Assembly: GCF_020080835.1 (NCBI RefSeq)
Contig: NC_058160.1
Coordinates: 27,205,152-27,269,151 of the forward strand
DNA length: 64,000 nucleotides
From: Cotesia glomerata
Taxonomy: Eukaryota > Arthropoda > Insecta > Hymenoptera > Braconidae
Reading direction: 5' to 3'
Shown here: in pieces, positions 10,231-22,431 of the stretch
How positions within the stretch are numbered: position 1 is the stretch's first letter
Layout: the number at the start of each line of letters is the position of its first letter
Notes under the pieces: model-generated
Seen by the model: only the letters and a program-made list of their open reading frames with translations
Database searches by the model: none
Told to the model about the DNA's origin: nothing
Position numbers and translations under genes: made by a program

Positions 10231-11960
10231 TTCATAAAATTAATTCAGCAAATATTCAATAATTTTAAGAATTTTTCTAAAAAATAAATTACTGCATGAA
10301 AAATAAGAAAAAAATTGACATTTAATAAATTAAAAATGCAATTTTTTTAAAATAATTTTTTGCAACAAATTTTTCTGTTAAATAAAATTAAAAAAATGGT
10401 CAAATGACAGTTAGTTTTAATGTCATAAATAAATTATGGCAAGAAAAAATAAAAAAAAAAAATTGAAATGAAGAAATTTTAAAAAATAAAAAATGCAATT
10501 TTTTAAAAAATTTTTTTGATAAATAAAATTAAAAAATTGTTAAGTGATTGCTAACTTTAATGTCATAAAATTAATTACATACCTTTTTTCTTTTTTTCAA
10601 GTTTTGAAATTTAACATTTTTTTATAGGTAAGAATTAGAAAATAAAATGACTGGATTCCAGAATGCGGAAGAATTGGCTGAGTAGTCATTTTGGTAACGG
10701 TTGGATTGTTTTTTGAAAATATTTATTGTTTGCATAATAGTCATGACTCAGTGATTTTATTTTAATTTATAAAACTTACAGGAGGTAAAAGAGTGAAATT
10801 GCAGTAGCGTTAGGTCAAGGATAACAGGACGTCGAAGAATTGGAACGTCTTATCAGCTCCAAAGATTAATCGTCGTCATTCAATGCCAGGAAAATATATA
10901 TAATTAATATTACAACAAGTTTATTTGAATAAACTTACAAATTAGGGCACCTGTTGCGTATGCAAAAGAGGATAAATGATAAATTTTAAGTGTTTGTAAT
11001 AAGCACCTTGCGTATGTTCCTGAGAGCAACGGTTTCAGGACATAAACTTATCACAGTTGAACAGTCAAGGACCGTTGTGTATTTTAAGATTTTTATTCAG
11101 AGAACACAAGAGCTGTACATACATCACACACCTATTGAGTTTATATTCTTGGAGCTGGACTTACAATACGTCTCAGAGCATCTGTTGTACGTCACCTTTG
11201 AAAACTGTTCTTTAATAGCTTGCGCAATCTAACTGCTTTCTTATTGATATTAAAATTTTTAAAGTTGAGAAAAAAATTCATTGCTATGTTTATAGCCGAG
11301 TATTTATTTTTTCTTATAAGTGTGAGTGTATATTACTAATTTTATTATCGAGTATAGTGTATTTATAAATTAACGGTAGTGAGAAATTAGGAAGTGTGAA
11401 TTTGAGCTGTCAATACGCAACACACGTGTTATGTGTTAAAACGTCCATGAAATGGATAAAAACGTAATATCGATGGCTCGTAAATTATGAAAGTCCGTTA
11501 CGGTTGTAATGTGTGTACCGTCACGGGCAATTATTGTTTATAATTCAGTTGACGACCTTTTTTACATTATTTTATTATTTTTACATTGATTTTGCAATCA
11601 CGTTGGCCTTGATCGGATTACAATCAATCAATTGCACAGACTTTTGCTTTAAATTTATAATACTGAAGTTAGCCGTCAGCTGTCAATTTTAAAAATTTTT
11701 TTAATGAAAATTAATTTAGCATATATTTAGTAATTTTAAGAATTTTATAACAAATAAATTATAGCAAAAAAAAATCAGAACAAAATTGACATCTAGAAAT
11801 TTTAAAAAATTAAAAGTGCAATTTTTTAAAAATCATTTTTTGGAACAAATTTTTTTGTTAAATAAAATTAACAAATTGTGAAGTGATTGCTAACTTTAAT
11901 GTCATATTTTTTTAACAAATCAAGCACAATAAAAAAATTCTTCTAAAAAATTTTAAAAGA

Positions 11961-12118
11961 CTTAGTTATTGACACTTGCAATTTTATTCTAATTAAAAAA
12001 ATAAAATGTTATCAAAAAACTATCTTAAAATTTATAATTCAAAAATTATATTTATTAATTAATTAGATTCGGTTTGTTTTATTTAATTAAAATAAAATTA
12101 CAAGTGTTAATAACTAGT
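11961..12118. repeat. Inverted repeat
   Basis: TAGTTATTGACACTTGCAAT at the left is answered by ATTACAAGTGTTAATAACTA at the right, around an AT centre. Just beyond it (12,134) is GGGTCTTTTACCTTA, which resembles the end of the 7.0 kb palindrome. Confidence 0.55.
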
Positions 12119-12820
12119 TCAGTGTCAATAATTGGGTCTTTTACCTTATGTGGAATTTTTAAGTTAAATTTTTTTTATAATAATTTAATTGCCATAAAAT
12201 TCTTAAAAATTTCTCATGTTTGTCAATTTCAGTGTCATTAAAATTTTTATGCTCAAATTAGTGGGCAACTGTCAATTTTTTATGATACTGAAATTTATAA
12301 ACATCTAGTAATTTTTTTTACAAATAAATTATAGCAAAAAAGATTCATTTTAAAAATTTCATTTTGAAAAGCTTGAAAAAATTAAAAATGCAGTTTTATA
12401 AAAATAATTTTCTAGATCTAGTTTATTTTTAAAGAAAAATTCAAAAATTGTCAAGTTTTTGCTAATATTAGTGTCATAATTTTTTTTATTTAAAAAAAAA
12501 CACAATTTCAATTAAAAAAATGCTTTAAAAAATTTTTTTTAAATTTTCACAAATGGAATGTTTATATTAATTTTTTTTTATAATAATTTCATTGCTATAA
12601 AATTAAAAAAAAAACTTCTTATGTCTGTTAAGTGTCAGAAAATTTGTTTTCTTCTTTAATCTTATTTACTTTTTTTATCAATAAATAAATAATTGTACTT
12701 CATCAATGTCTTCTAGTAAGTAAAGGTAACTTAAATGAAATTTTTTTCATTGATAAAATGTCGGTATTTTTATTAGAATTTAAAAATAGTTTTATGTGAA
12801 AAATTTCCTTCAATTGAATT

Positions 12821-12875
12821 ATTAATTATAATTATAATTATAATTATAATTATAATTATAATTATAATTATAATT
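12821..12875. repeat. (TAATTA)n microsatellite
   Basis: About nine uninterrupted TTATAA-type hexamer repeats. The open frame coding Asn-Tyr repeats here is an artefact. Confidence 0.95.
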
Positions 12876-13074
12876 CAGACTGCACCTCACAATCGACTTT
12901 TCCGGCTTTCCGTAAAGCATGTTTCGAGTTTTTGTTGAGCGAAGAGAATGCGTGATTTGACTATTGTCTTTAATAAATACTTTTATCTGATGATGGAGTG
13001 ATATATTGATGTACTTACTATATGTATAATATACCAGTAATATTTGTAATACACTACTTTTGTTAATTAACATT

Positions 13075-13154
13075 CATTGTAATGTATTTTGGAAGGCCGC
13101 AAAGAGCTACGACTCCATGGCCTTTAAACAATAAATAATAATAATAATAATAAT
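13075..13154 (+). mobile_element. Non-LTR retrotransposon 3' end (fragment)
   Basis: GGCCGCAAAGAGCTACGACT then CCATGGCC, followed by AATAAATAATAATAAT. This is the same layout as the better preserved tail at 13,560-13,630: a GC-rich foldback, then a polyadenylation signal and a simple ATA tail. It is interpreted as a 5'-truncated LINE. Confidence 0.55.
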
Positions 13155-13300
13155 TTAAGGAGGTCCTTTCGCCGCCAATGTAAAATAAAAAATATTAGAT
13201 TATGAGTAAATTTAATTTTTTGTATGGGTTTTGTATTTTAATTTATTGAAAATTTACTACTACAGTTGTTATGACAACTGGAGCGAAAGGACTTCCTTAA
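13155..13300. mobile_element. MITE with TTAAGGAGGTCC ends
   Basis: A 146 bp element with inverted ends TTAAGGAGGTCCTTTCGC and GCGAAAGGACTTCCTTAA (one mismatch). It sits between the two LINE fragments and may have inserted into one of them. Non-coding. Confidence 0.65.
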
Positions 13301-13630
13301 GTTAAAATCTGGAATCAATTACCAGCTGATTGTACGACGTTACCAATGTTTATGGAGTTTCGAACTGCTTGTTCTGAATATTTTTTACAATCTGATAGAT
13401 CATAATATGTATTCATTGTATTAGAATTTAGTGATGATTGAGTGATTGAGTGACTGAGTGTTTAACACACTACATTATATATACTACTTTATATATATAC
13501 TTTATATATACTACTTAACACACTACTTTATATATTATATTAAGATTTTTTGTATCAATTTTGGATGGCCGCAAGGAGTTTCGACTTCATGGCCAATTAA
13601 ATAAATAAATAATAATAATAATAATAATTA
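13301..13630 (+). pseudogene. 5'-truncated non-LTR retrotransposon (ORF2 end plus 3' UTR)
   Basis: The frame 13,301-13,405 reads VKIWNQLPADCTTLPMFMEF and runs to a stop. The motif WNxLP near the C-terminus, followed by a short helical stretch, is typical of the end of the reverse transcriptase ORF in LINEs of the Jockey/CR1/L2 group. The 3' region ends GGATGGCCGCAAGGAGTTTC, ATGGCC, then AATAAATAATAATAATAATA. No upstream reverse transcriptase domain remains, so the copy is dead on arrival. Confidence 0.65.
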
Positions 13631-14110
13631 TTAAGATGCAATGTTATACTCAACGACATGAATGATAAAAGTTAGAATTTTTTTTTCTATTACTTTCCAA
13701 GGTCCCATAGAGTCATCATCATCATCAATTGGTGCAAGAACGTGAAGTGTAATTACACAGTCTGCTTCGCTCGAAAAGGAACTTGCTATCAAAGCGATTG
13801 TCACTTGAGATATAACAGCCCGTCCAAACAATACACTTAATAAAAAAAAATAGTGTAGATTTAACAATTGTGAAAGTCAGAGCAGTGTGTCGAATGTAAT
13901 ATGTGTTTGCAGGTAAAAACCACCGACTCGCTCTGAGATATAATTAAGAGCACAGCTAATTAGAACATTAATAAAAAAGCAATAACTTAAATAAATAATA
14001 AAAGAGATTTTAAAGAGATAAAACCCGAGACCGAGACTATCTCTGTAAAACGTCTCGAGCACGGAGATTTATTAATGTACTGTGACAATTGCATCACGAG
14101 TTTCATCACA
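13631..14110. other. Unassigned GC-richer island
   Basis: More complex than its surroundings. On the minus strand, 13,680-13,830 has an open frame (VTIALIASSFSSEADCVITL, then a run of Asp from GAT repeats) preceded by an acceptor-like TTTTTTTTATTAAG. There is no ATG and no recognisable domain. It may be a noncoding or alternative exon of gene C, or chance. Confidence 0.25.
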
Positions 14111-17100
14111 CTCTGTGCGGTATAAGTACTAATGTATGTAATAGTACCTACCTTTTACTCTACTTAACTGCTAGGTACTAATTTAATATCCTGTATCAGT
14201 TTCTGGTGATAGTATAAGTTGGATTACCTTGCAATATGTCATAAGACATATCTCCGGGACATATTTCTTCAAGAATGCTATTAAATTACACCTCGTCATT
14301 TTATACCTTTAAAATTAGCTTTAAAGTCGGATATCACTTCTATAAATTACTATGTTTGTATAAATATATATTTTTATATTAATTTTAAGGAAATAAATTT
14401 TCTATATGTATGTAAAAAAATGATACAGCAGTCAGTAGACGTGCCAATTTTTTTAATTTCTATGATAAATCAATTACAATAAAAAAAAATGCTTGAAAAA
14501 ATTTCTCCTAGCATTCATTTCTAATTTTTACAAGTGGAATTTTTTTCATAATAATTTTATAGTATAAAATTCTAAAAAAATTAATAATCAAGTTTTAATT
14601 AATAATAAAAATGAATATTAAAAAAAAAAATGATTGAAAAAATTTCCACTAGTGTTTATTTTTAATTTTCACATGTGGAATTTTTTTCATAATAATTTTA
14701 TAGTATAAAATTCTAAAAAAATTAATAACCAAGTTTTAATTAATAATAAAAAAAAAATGATTGAAAAAATTTCCACTAGTATTTATTTTTAATTTTCACA
14801 AGTGGAATTTTTTTCATAATAATTTCATTGTATAAAATTCTAAAAAATTACTAATTTCAATGTTTTAATTAATGATAAAAATATATATAAAAAAAAAATT
14901 GCACTTAATTTTTTAAAATTTCTAGTTGTGGAATTTTTTTAAAATTTTTTCATAATAATTTAATTGTTATAAAAATCCAAAAAATTGACAGATATCTATT
15001 AATTTCAGTATCATACAAAAATGTTATTATTATTATAAATAGAGTCGAAGCATTGTTGTAAAACCATCCGTTAATAGTTGAGTGTTATTTTAATGCGAAC
15101 ATACGTATAATTTTAGTATGATCGTGATAATTGATCGTAGAAAAAAAAAAATCTGAATAATTTCAGTCTTGATAATTAATAACAGAGAATTATAAAGAAC
15201 GAGCTTTTATTAATAAAAGTATTCCAATGAAGTGACCCAATTACCCTGCGATCTGCAGGATTTTAAAATATAACTGTACTGATGTTTGCGTTAGGTAATA
15301 TAACTGTAAGTCAAGCTTTTAGTATACTCGCGATAATCAGATCTTATTTTGACACATAAAGAATAATATTAATATTAATTGTTTAAATAAACAGCAAAGG
15401 TAGGAAAGTTAATAAAATAGTTTGGGTAAAAATTATAACAGTTGTATTGTTGCGTTTATCTGCGAACTACGCCTGTACAATAATCTCACACGTTAATTGT
15501 TTTATATTATATACATACATATATTTATATGTATATATATATAGTTTTTTATTTATTAATATATTTAAATACAATAAAAATAATTAATAACAATATTAAT
15601 TAATTAATAATAGAATTGATAATGCATAAGCGTACGCAAGTTGCGAATAAGCATATTTGATAGTACACTAATAATCGGTCATTGTCCCGGTTATATATTT
15701 TTTTCTCGTTCTCATGACATAAATACGTAACTCATAGTAAGGTCCAACGATTTCCGAATACTTAGGAATTATTTATATTATATAGTGTAATATTAAATTT
15801 ATTTAAAGCTCATTCGCACGCATGTGACGGTTAAACGCACATATTTATGTCGCATTAAATATATTTGATGGCACATTCCTATCGGTGCACACTCTTTAAA
15901 TGTTACATATTTATATTTATATATATATGTATATATAAAAATTTATAAACTACAATTATTTTTTACAATTGATATTATTTATTTTTAAATTATGCTGTCG
16001 AGGATTTTTATCGCTGTAAAAACTCGACACACGGCACTTCCCGTTTCTTTTTCTTTTTATATTTATTTTTTAATGTATTATGTATTATATTCTCATCATC
16101 AATATGAATTATATCGTATCGTATAGTTTTGCTTGTGTAAGGCTCATACAACTCGAATCTCTATTACATTCCGTTCAACTGTTGTATGATATGTAATTCT
16201 TTAAAACATATATATATATATATATATTACTACACGCTCGATTCTGTATCATGTATGTATCGCTATTACGCAACGTAAAAAATAATGATCGATAAAATAG
16301 TTAAAAAAAAAAGTACACTATTGATCATTATTTTTTTAATTATTTTAATTAAATATTTAGGACAAATTTATCATCTGACTATAAACATATATCATTATGA
16401 TTTATGATAAGAATTGTCCTAAATATTTTATTCTAAAGTTTTCTTCTTTTTAATAATTCTTAACATGTTAATTTAATTTTAAAATTAGTACGCTCTAAAA
16501 TAATTATCGTTACAATAATAATTTTTATATCAATACAATTTATATATATATATATATGTAGAAATAGTTATTTCGGAGTAATAACATTAAATGGCGCAAT
16601 AATAATAATAATAATTTTTTGCACTGACTCGTTCATTTGGTAAATTGAACAGTTTTAACATTATTTTTTTTTTTTTAATATATAAAAGTGATGCAATATA
16701 CATGGATTATTATTTTAAATTTATATAAGTGTACAATTATTTTGACAGATAGCATGTGAATTTACCAGGCTGTAAATTCAAATGCTACTGAGTATTTTAA
16801 TCCGGGCACTGGTACTTGTAAATTACAAAACCTCACAACTTGAAAAGGATTTCAGAATAAAAATTGTTAGAAAAAAAAAAACATATGCATGTCGACCTTG
16901 ATTCTATGACTGATTGAGAAGATAACGATGATGACTAATAGCAGGATTGTCATCTTCATTATCGTACGTATGACGCAATGCCTTTTGATGTGATTTTATA
17001 ATAATAAATTATGATAATTTTGTTGTCTTCATATCAACATAAATTTTATCCCAGTCTAACTATTTAATTTCAATTATTATTTTACAAACAATAAATATTT

Positions 17101-17950
17101 ACATTTGTAAATAATTATTTTAAATTGTTATTTTATTAAACGAGATAAATTTAGCCGACTGGTTATACGCCGAATATTAATTATCAACTACCATATTTAT
17201 ATTTATTTAATATAACGTAATTTAATTCCATTGATCCGTTGCCTGCAAGTCGACGACCAGGTATTTAGGCCACCTAACTTAACACATTTATTATTCGAAA
17301 AATTCCACGTGTCAAATCTAATACGTAGATAATTTATGTTAATATTTTGCAGGTATTTTTATAAAATTCCATATAATAAATCTTCACATTCTTCCAAATT
17401 TAATTCCAACAACAAAAACAATAATAATAATTATTATCATCACAGTAACAATAAAAAATGATAATAATAATTATTATAATTAATTAATACTTCCGGCATA
17501 ATTTAAAATTAAAGGTCTTTCGCTGACTCAAGGTCGACATCCTTAACTTTAGTTAAATAATATAGCAGACGGTAACACGACGGCGTGACGACAAAACAAT
17601 TATATTCTTCATCCGCTTAATTAGTTAGTAACAAGTGTAAGGTCGTAATGTTCATTCTTCCTCTAGTTTCAATATACTTATATATTATTCCCATCATAAT
17701 CAGGCTGAGCCTTAGCCTCAGACTCGTAATACAAGTACTGTGAGTTGAGTTGAGACAAGTAAAGTCAACGCTCTCATAAACAATCAATGAGAGATAGTTA
17801 ATAACTTAAATGTCTGGCTAGGTCAACTTACTATTCCAAACAATAAAACTGACAATTTACAATGGCTCTTTGTAATAACAATTAAAAATAAACATTCCGT
17901 GAGTAATTATCAATTACTTAAAAATCCAAACCCGATATTTAAATAAAAAA
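14111..17950. other. Probable 3' UTR of gene B and intergenic AT-rich DNA
   Basis: No coding exon is recognisable. 14.43-14.99 kb holds at least four tandem copies of a ~120 bp unit containing CACAAGTGGAATTTTTTTCA, another palindrome-derived repeat. The stretch from about 15.2 kb up to the gene B stop is less repetitive and may be its 3' UTR. On the minus strand it contains one perfect Pumilio-type UGUAAAUA (about 17,097-17,104). The polyadenylation site cannot be placed. Confidence 0.4.
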
Positions 17951-19645
17951 TTAACGCGGTCTGGGCCTTGGAAGTGGCTGAGCCAAATGATTGCCCCGAT
18001 TATTATAAACTTTATCATTGCTATCATCAAGATTTAACCCAGCAACCATTTGAGCTATTTCACGGTCTTTTATTTCGTCCTTAGGCAAAGTGGTTCCATT
18101 CTGAGCGCTGAATCCCAACGACGCGATGCTTCCGTAGCTTCTGCTTCTGTGCTCAGCTTTAATGCTCTGGGAAAAAGCACGCTCATTAATGTGTCCCTTA
18201 CGCCGGTAAATTCCAGTATTAAACCGCGAATCGCTTTCATGATTATCCTGATTGCCATCAAGAGTGATTGCCGCGGTGAGGTCAGCATGAGACACAGCGA
18301 GTCTCCGGTTGACACCGAGGGTCGACGAGTCCATTTCCTGGTGTCTCCGTCCGCGGTTCCCCGCAGTGCCATAGGTAGGTTGATACATCGCAGCAGGAGG
18401 CGGCGGTACCACCGGCAGTGGCGCGTAAACCGGGACAATTGGCGCTGCTGCGGGTATTGGCCTCATTCCCCGAGGATGGTGATGATGGGCTTTGCGAGGT
18501 AGCGTCGCAGCGGGCACCAGGAAAACTGGAGCCGGTCTTGCAAGAGTTCCAGCCACGGATCTGCTCGGAGGCATCGGATGCGTGTGGTGGTGCTGCTGCC
18601 TGATGGGGTGCCCGAGGGTGTGGTGTCCATGGCCGTTTGTGTAAATCGCCTGGGGATGCATTTGGTGATGAGAAAGCGGGTGATGAGGAAGCTGCATGGG
18701 TTGCTGCTCTTCATGGCCAGACCGATTTTTAATCTTCTTCAATTTTTTGGTGGCTTTCCTCCGGGTGGAGGAGGTCGACTCCTCGACGAGAATCGGCTGG
18801 GAAGGCGGAGGCGGTGGGGGCGGAGGAGGTGGCGGAGCTATCAGCTGCCTGGGCCTGGAGCCTCTGGTGCTTCTGATGGTCCCCTGCTCCTGATAAACAG
18901 CGTCTATCTCGTCTCTCCCCTTGGCCCACACTTTGTGGTTCTCGTCACCGTTGTAGAGACTCATGTCGTCGGTAGACGTCGTGTCCATCCTGGTACCAGG
19001 AGGACTGTTGTTGTCCAAGGTGGTGCTGGAGCCGCCGAGTGTGTTGTAGAGACTCCCGTTGGTGGTACCGTTCGCAGGATGGGATCCGGGTGAGCTTCCG
19101 TTGGTTGTTATTGTCGCCATCGAGGGATCAAGACCTTTAGCGTAGCTGCTGTCCGCGTAAGCGTGAAAGCAACATCTCACCAGGGCGTTGGCCGCCATCT
19201 CACGCTTACATATAAAGGCGTGGCACTCGAGGACTTTAATCCCGGTTGTACGGCGTAACACCGCTGCAAATAGCGGCGGATGATTAGCACTTGGGTTTCT
19301 CGCGAACGGAGAATCTAGAGGAAGGAACCTCGTGCTTGATGAGTCACCGCTACCACCTTTTACGTGTCTAACTGCCGCGCAGTAGTGCAGAGACTCTATT
19401 GGAAAGAACCGAGTTACTTTCTTTCGATGCTCGTCAACGTTCTCTAGCAACAATCCGTTGCTCCAGACACTTAACCAGGAGTCGATTCCACGAGCTCCTA
19501 GAGCACCCTGCTCGGGGTAGAGCTCTCGTAAGGGTTCTTGGACTCCCAGGAGACCTTCTTTGCTCGCATGTGGCACTGAGCTTCCGAGATAGAGCACTCG
19601 ACATCTGCAGTATGGCGTTGCCGAGTCCTGGTTTGAACCTCTCAT
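17951..19645 (-). CDS. Gene B: PTB/PID-domain protein with poly-proline and His-rich tail (564 aa)
   Basis: A single coding exon. ATG at 19645 lies 10 nt after the acceptor TTTATCCAG, and the stop is TAA. The PTB-like domain spans about 12-170: CRCRVLYLGSSVPHASKEG as entry strand, GVQEPLRELY as first helix, FFPIESLHYCAAVRHV as central strands, PPLFAAVLRR and VLECHAFICKREMAANALV as last strand and C-terminal helix. The tail has a run of eleven prolines (271-281), a possible SH3/EVH1 ligand, a basic KKLKKIKNR patch, a His-rich segment (318-393), SRSYGSIASLGF (501-512) and a PRPRPR end. PTB folds bind NPxY peptides or lipids, so a cytoplasmic adaptor role is inferred. Its PTB is paralogous to gene C. 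Long antisense frames across this exon are shadows of its GC-rich codons. No named orthologue recognised. Confidence 0.88.
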   Translation of the reverse strand: MRGSNQDSATPYCRCRVLYLGSSVPHASKEGLLGVQEPLRELYPEQGALGARGIDSWLSVWSNGLLLENVDEHRKKVTRFFPIESLHYCAAVRHVKGGSGDSSSTRFLPLDSPFARNPSANHPPLFAAVLRRTTGIKVLECHAFICKREMAANALVRCCFHAYADSSYAKGLDPSMATITTNGSSPGSHPANGTTNGSLYNTLGGSSTTLDNNSPPGTRMDTTSTDDMSLYNGDENHKVWAKGRDEIDAVYQEQGTIRSTRGSRPRQLIAPPPPPPPPPPPSQPILVEESTSSTRRKATKKLKKIKNRSGHEEQQPMQLPHHPLSHHQMHPQAIYTNGHGHHTLGHPIRQQHHHTHPMPPSRSVAGTLARPAPVFLVPAATLPRKAHHHHPRGMRPIPAAAPIVPVYAPLPVVPPPPAAMYQPTYGTAGNRGRRHQEMDSSTLGVNRRLAVSHADLTAAITLDGNQDNHESDSRFNTGIYRRKGHINERAFSQSIKAEHRSRSYGSIASLGFSAQNGTTLPKDEIKDREIAQMVAGLNLDDSNDKVYNNRGNHLAQPLPRPRPR

Positions 19646-20264
19646 TTTGTTAGACCTGGATAAATAAAAAAGTAATTTTAGTTTGTGAACAAAAAAATTA
19701 TTTTTATTTAAATTAAATTAGTAAAAAAAAATTTTTAATTTAATTCTCTGCTAATTAAATATATATCAAAGTTTGACAGGTCTTTAATTGCTATTTCATT
19801 ATCTAATCTTTCATGACATCTCTCTGATACTAAAAATAGCAGACTAAAAAATTTTTGTGAATTGAAGAAATAAATTGCACACAGATTATCTTTTAGGAAT
19901 TATTTAAATAAAATATCTGCTATTTTAAGTGGTTTTTTTTTTTCAAATTTTTGCCACGAAAATTAAAATATAAACGATTACAAAACTAAAAGAATGTAAC
20001 ATTAAAATAAATAACATAAAAACAATTTGAAGGGTTCCAAAATGGAACGGGAAAAATTAAATAATAAGGAACTAAATATGTACTACTTTATTTTTGTACT
20101 ATGATGAAATAAAGAACTTTTAAAACTGAAAAAAAAAAAAAAAAAAACTAAGTATCATTGATCCTTTAACTCCGTTCTTCATCTTTATTGATCACCTTTT
20201 TAGCACCCACACACCTAAATATACAATCAAACCATTATATATTAATCTTATGAAAATCCATGAC

Positions 20265-20440
20265 ATTAAAGTTAGCTGTCACTTGACTATTTTTTAATTT
20301 TTTTCAACAAACAAATTATTTTTTCAAAATTGCATTTTTTAATTTTTAAAATTTCTACCTGTCAATTTTTTTTTCTATAATATATTTGTTATAAAAATTC
20401 TTATAATTATTATCTGCTAAATTAATTTTCATAAATTCAT
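20265..20440. mobile_element. GTTAGC-family MITE (decayed)
   Basis: It starts ATTAAAGTTAGCTGTCACTT and ends TATCTGCTAAATTAATTTTC. A second copy follows directly (20,454-20,622) with the same ends, suggesting tandem insertion or duplication. Confidence 0.5.
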
Positions 20441-21309
20441 GACATTAAAGTTAGCTATCACTTGACCATTTTTTAATATTTTTTTTAACAAAAAAATTCA
20501 TTCCAAAAAATTATTTTTTTTAATTTTTAAATTTTCTACTTGTCAATTTTTTTTTCTATAATTTATTTGTTAAAAAAATTCTTAAAATTATTGAGTATCT
20601 GCTAAACAAATTTTCATTGCAAATCCACTAAACTATGACTGTAGATATAAAAAATAAATCACACACCTGAATAAAATCAAAATATATACAATTTGGCACA
20701 CGCAAAAGCCCTTCCGTAGTTATCCGGCGTGGCAACAGATAAACCTCTGGAAGAGGTTAATAACACGTTGTGTTGAAATATCCTGGTCGAGTTGCAAAAT
20801 CTCGCCTCGTATTTAATAAAACTCCCAAAGAGAAGATCCTCTCGTACTCCTTACAGCAGCGTAAGAGTTACTGCTCTTGGTATCATCAGATAGAGAAAGA
20901 AAGGTTTCTTCACAGCAGCTGTAGCCGCCTCGCGGAGATCGCGTTAGACCATTATGGCTGGTTCAGCTTCAGCACCAAGCTGCCCACTCTCGTTGGGTTT
21001 ACCAGAGACTATCTCGGTCTCGCTCACTTCCTCGTGGTGGTTCTCAACGTCCCACTCTGGTCTTTGGTCTGTGCCCTCTCCAGTGCTGGTTCTCCTTCCC
21101 AGTTGTCAGAGACAACACCACCACTTAACTTAACTTAACTGAGGTTGTCCAGCTCCTCGTGCTGTGCTCCTCGTCCTCTTTCTCCCCTTTTCCCAGACCT
21201 CTCGCTTGTCTATGGTATGCGGCTCCCAGTGGCGTCGAAGCTCCTCGTACGTGCCCCCTCGGAATTCGTTCTCCTTAAAAGTAATATCAACCCAGCACAG
21301 GTAGGTATC

Positions 21310-21345
21310 TTTAGCTCTTTAGCTTTAGCTTTAGCTTTAGTTCTC
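21310..21345 (+). repeat. (TTTAGC)n short tandem repeat
   Basis: About five repeats of TTTAGC in the gene B intron. Confidence 0.85.
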
Positions 21346-21596
21346 TATCCTCTGATCAAAAGTTCTCTAGATTTAATACGAAAGCAACCTCTCACTTGGC
21401 TCCAAGTCGACCAAGGAATCCAGAGGTGCGGCTCCTCATTCTCTTTTCCTTCCTTCTCTCGCAACAACTTATGTTTATACCTTTATCATATTCTTCCACA
21501 TAACCACACATTTATATTTATTTATTAATATTATTATTATTACTATTTATTCCAAATAAAACAATTAAATATAATACATGCAATTCACAGACTTAC

Positions 21597-21896
21597 GTTT
21601 CTTCCCGGGAAGAAATCTCACAAAAGTGTCACAAGTAAAAGCCGAAAGTTCCCCCAGGCACTTTTATCAACTTGGTAATGTCTCCAACACAGTTATCCAC
21701 CGAGTTATCAACCAGTTTTTATAAAAATAATTAAATCACTGTTAAAAATAAATTAATTTGTTATTTTTTTTATTATTTCAGACGTTTAAATGCCCAAAAT
21801 AATTTATTTGAAATATTTTGCACAGATGACACTAAAAAAACCCCGGCTTCACTAAAAACAGAGCTCTTGCGACGTTGACGGTTGCTGCCGGACTGA
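21597..21896 (-). promoter_or_regulatory. Gene B noncoding first exon and promoter region
   Basis: On the minus strand ACTCAGTCCGGCAGCAACCG (around 21,875-21,897) matches the arthropod initiator TCAGT followed by a GC-richer leader. The exon ends with a near-consensus donor, GGAAGAAAC|GTAAGTCTGT, at 21597. No ATG-initiated long frame is seen. Splicing to the acceptor at 19655 places it ten bases upstream of the gene B ATG. Confidence 0.6.
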
Positions 21897-22431
21897 GTGG
21901 TGACTTGGAGAGCTTGAGGCTTGAGGAAAACAGCTAAGGTAAAGGTGTATTGGAGGTAACGTACTAACGTGTCTCCCCTCCTACCTTGGCTCTTTCTCTA
22001 TCTTATCCATTAACTGGTGCCTCTATTTTAAACCTCTCGTTTCCACCTGCAAACAATATACAGACGGATGTATTACATGCATCTACCTGTGTAGCAGCAC
22101 ATTCCCGAACAAGTCTCTCGTACAGGTATATGAAATCTCTTATATATAAATTCTAAGTCTAAGATACAGATACCAACTAAACCTTTGTCCTCCATTGCTC
22201 CGGGTCCATCGTCCAGAATAATACAACAATGCTGGCTTTGTCCATTATTTACCTCCCTTCAAGTGAGGCCAGGATACTCCATTTGAGATTGGATCAGGTC
22301 AGAAATACACTATTATATGCGAGTAACAAGGAAAGCCTGGAAAATTTGAGGAATATAAAAAATTCTAATTAAACTTGACTATAAATGAAGAAAAATATTT
22401 TTTACTTGGTATTTTTTATCTCATTAAAGTT

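Larger units (their letters stand above)
9346..13070. other. Intergenic, AT-rich, degenerate repeats
   Basis: The space between genes B and C. Much of 9.5-12.6 kb consists of decayed, overlapping copies of the GTTAGC family (ends such as TGCTAACTTTAATGTCAT). An inverted repeat lies at 11,961-12,118 and a TAATTA microsatellite at 12,821-12,875. A short more complex stretch at 10.78-11.23 kb has no recognisable coding signal. Confidence 0.5.
19655..21597 (-). other. Gene B 5' intron
   Basis: Bounded by the donor AAAC|GTAAGT (exon end 21597) and the acceptor ATTTATCCAG (before 19655). It contains two adjacent GTTAGC-family copies (20,265-20,440 and 20,454-20,622) and a GC-richer block at 20.77-21.48 kb. 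That block is purine/pyrimidine skewed with GAGA-like motifs on the minus strand and may be a second promoter or enhancer. Plus-strand open frames in it show no domain. Confidence 0.6.

Noticed and set aside
12822..13073. Frame ending in Asn-Tyr repeats
   Set aside because: Translation of a TAATTA microsatellite.
18050..19093. Several long open frames on both strands overlapping gene B, one with 171 codons on the plus strand
   Set aside because: They follow from the GC-rich codons and poly-proline/His stretches of gene B. The minus frame has a PTB domain and splice context; the others have none.
20770..21528. Plus-strand frames of 122 and 127 codons
   Set aside because: No domain, no start context, located in the gene B 5' intron and skewed in composition. 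Better read as regulatory or chance.
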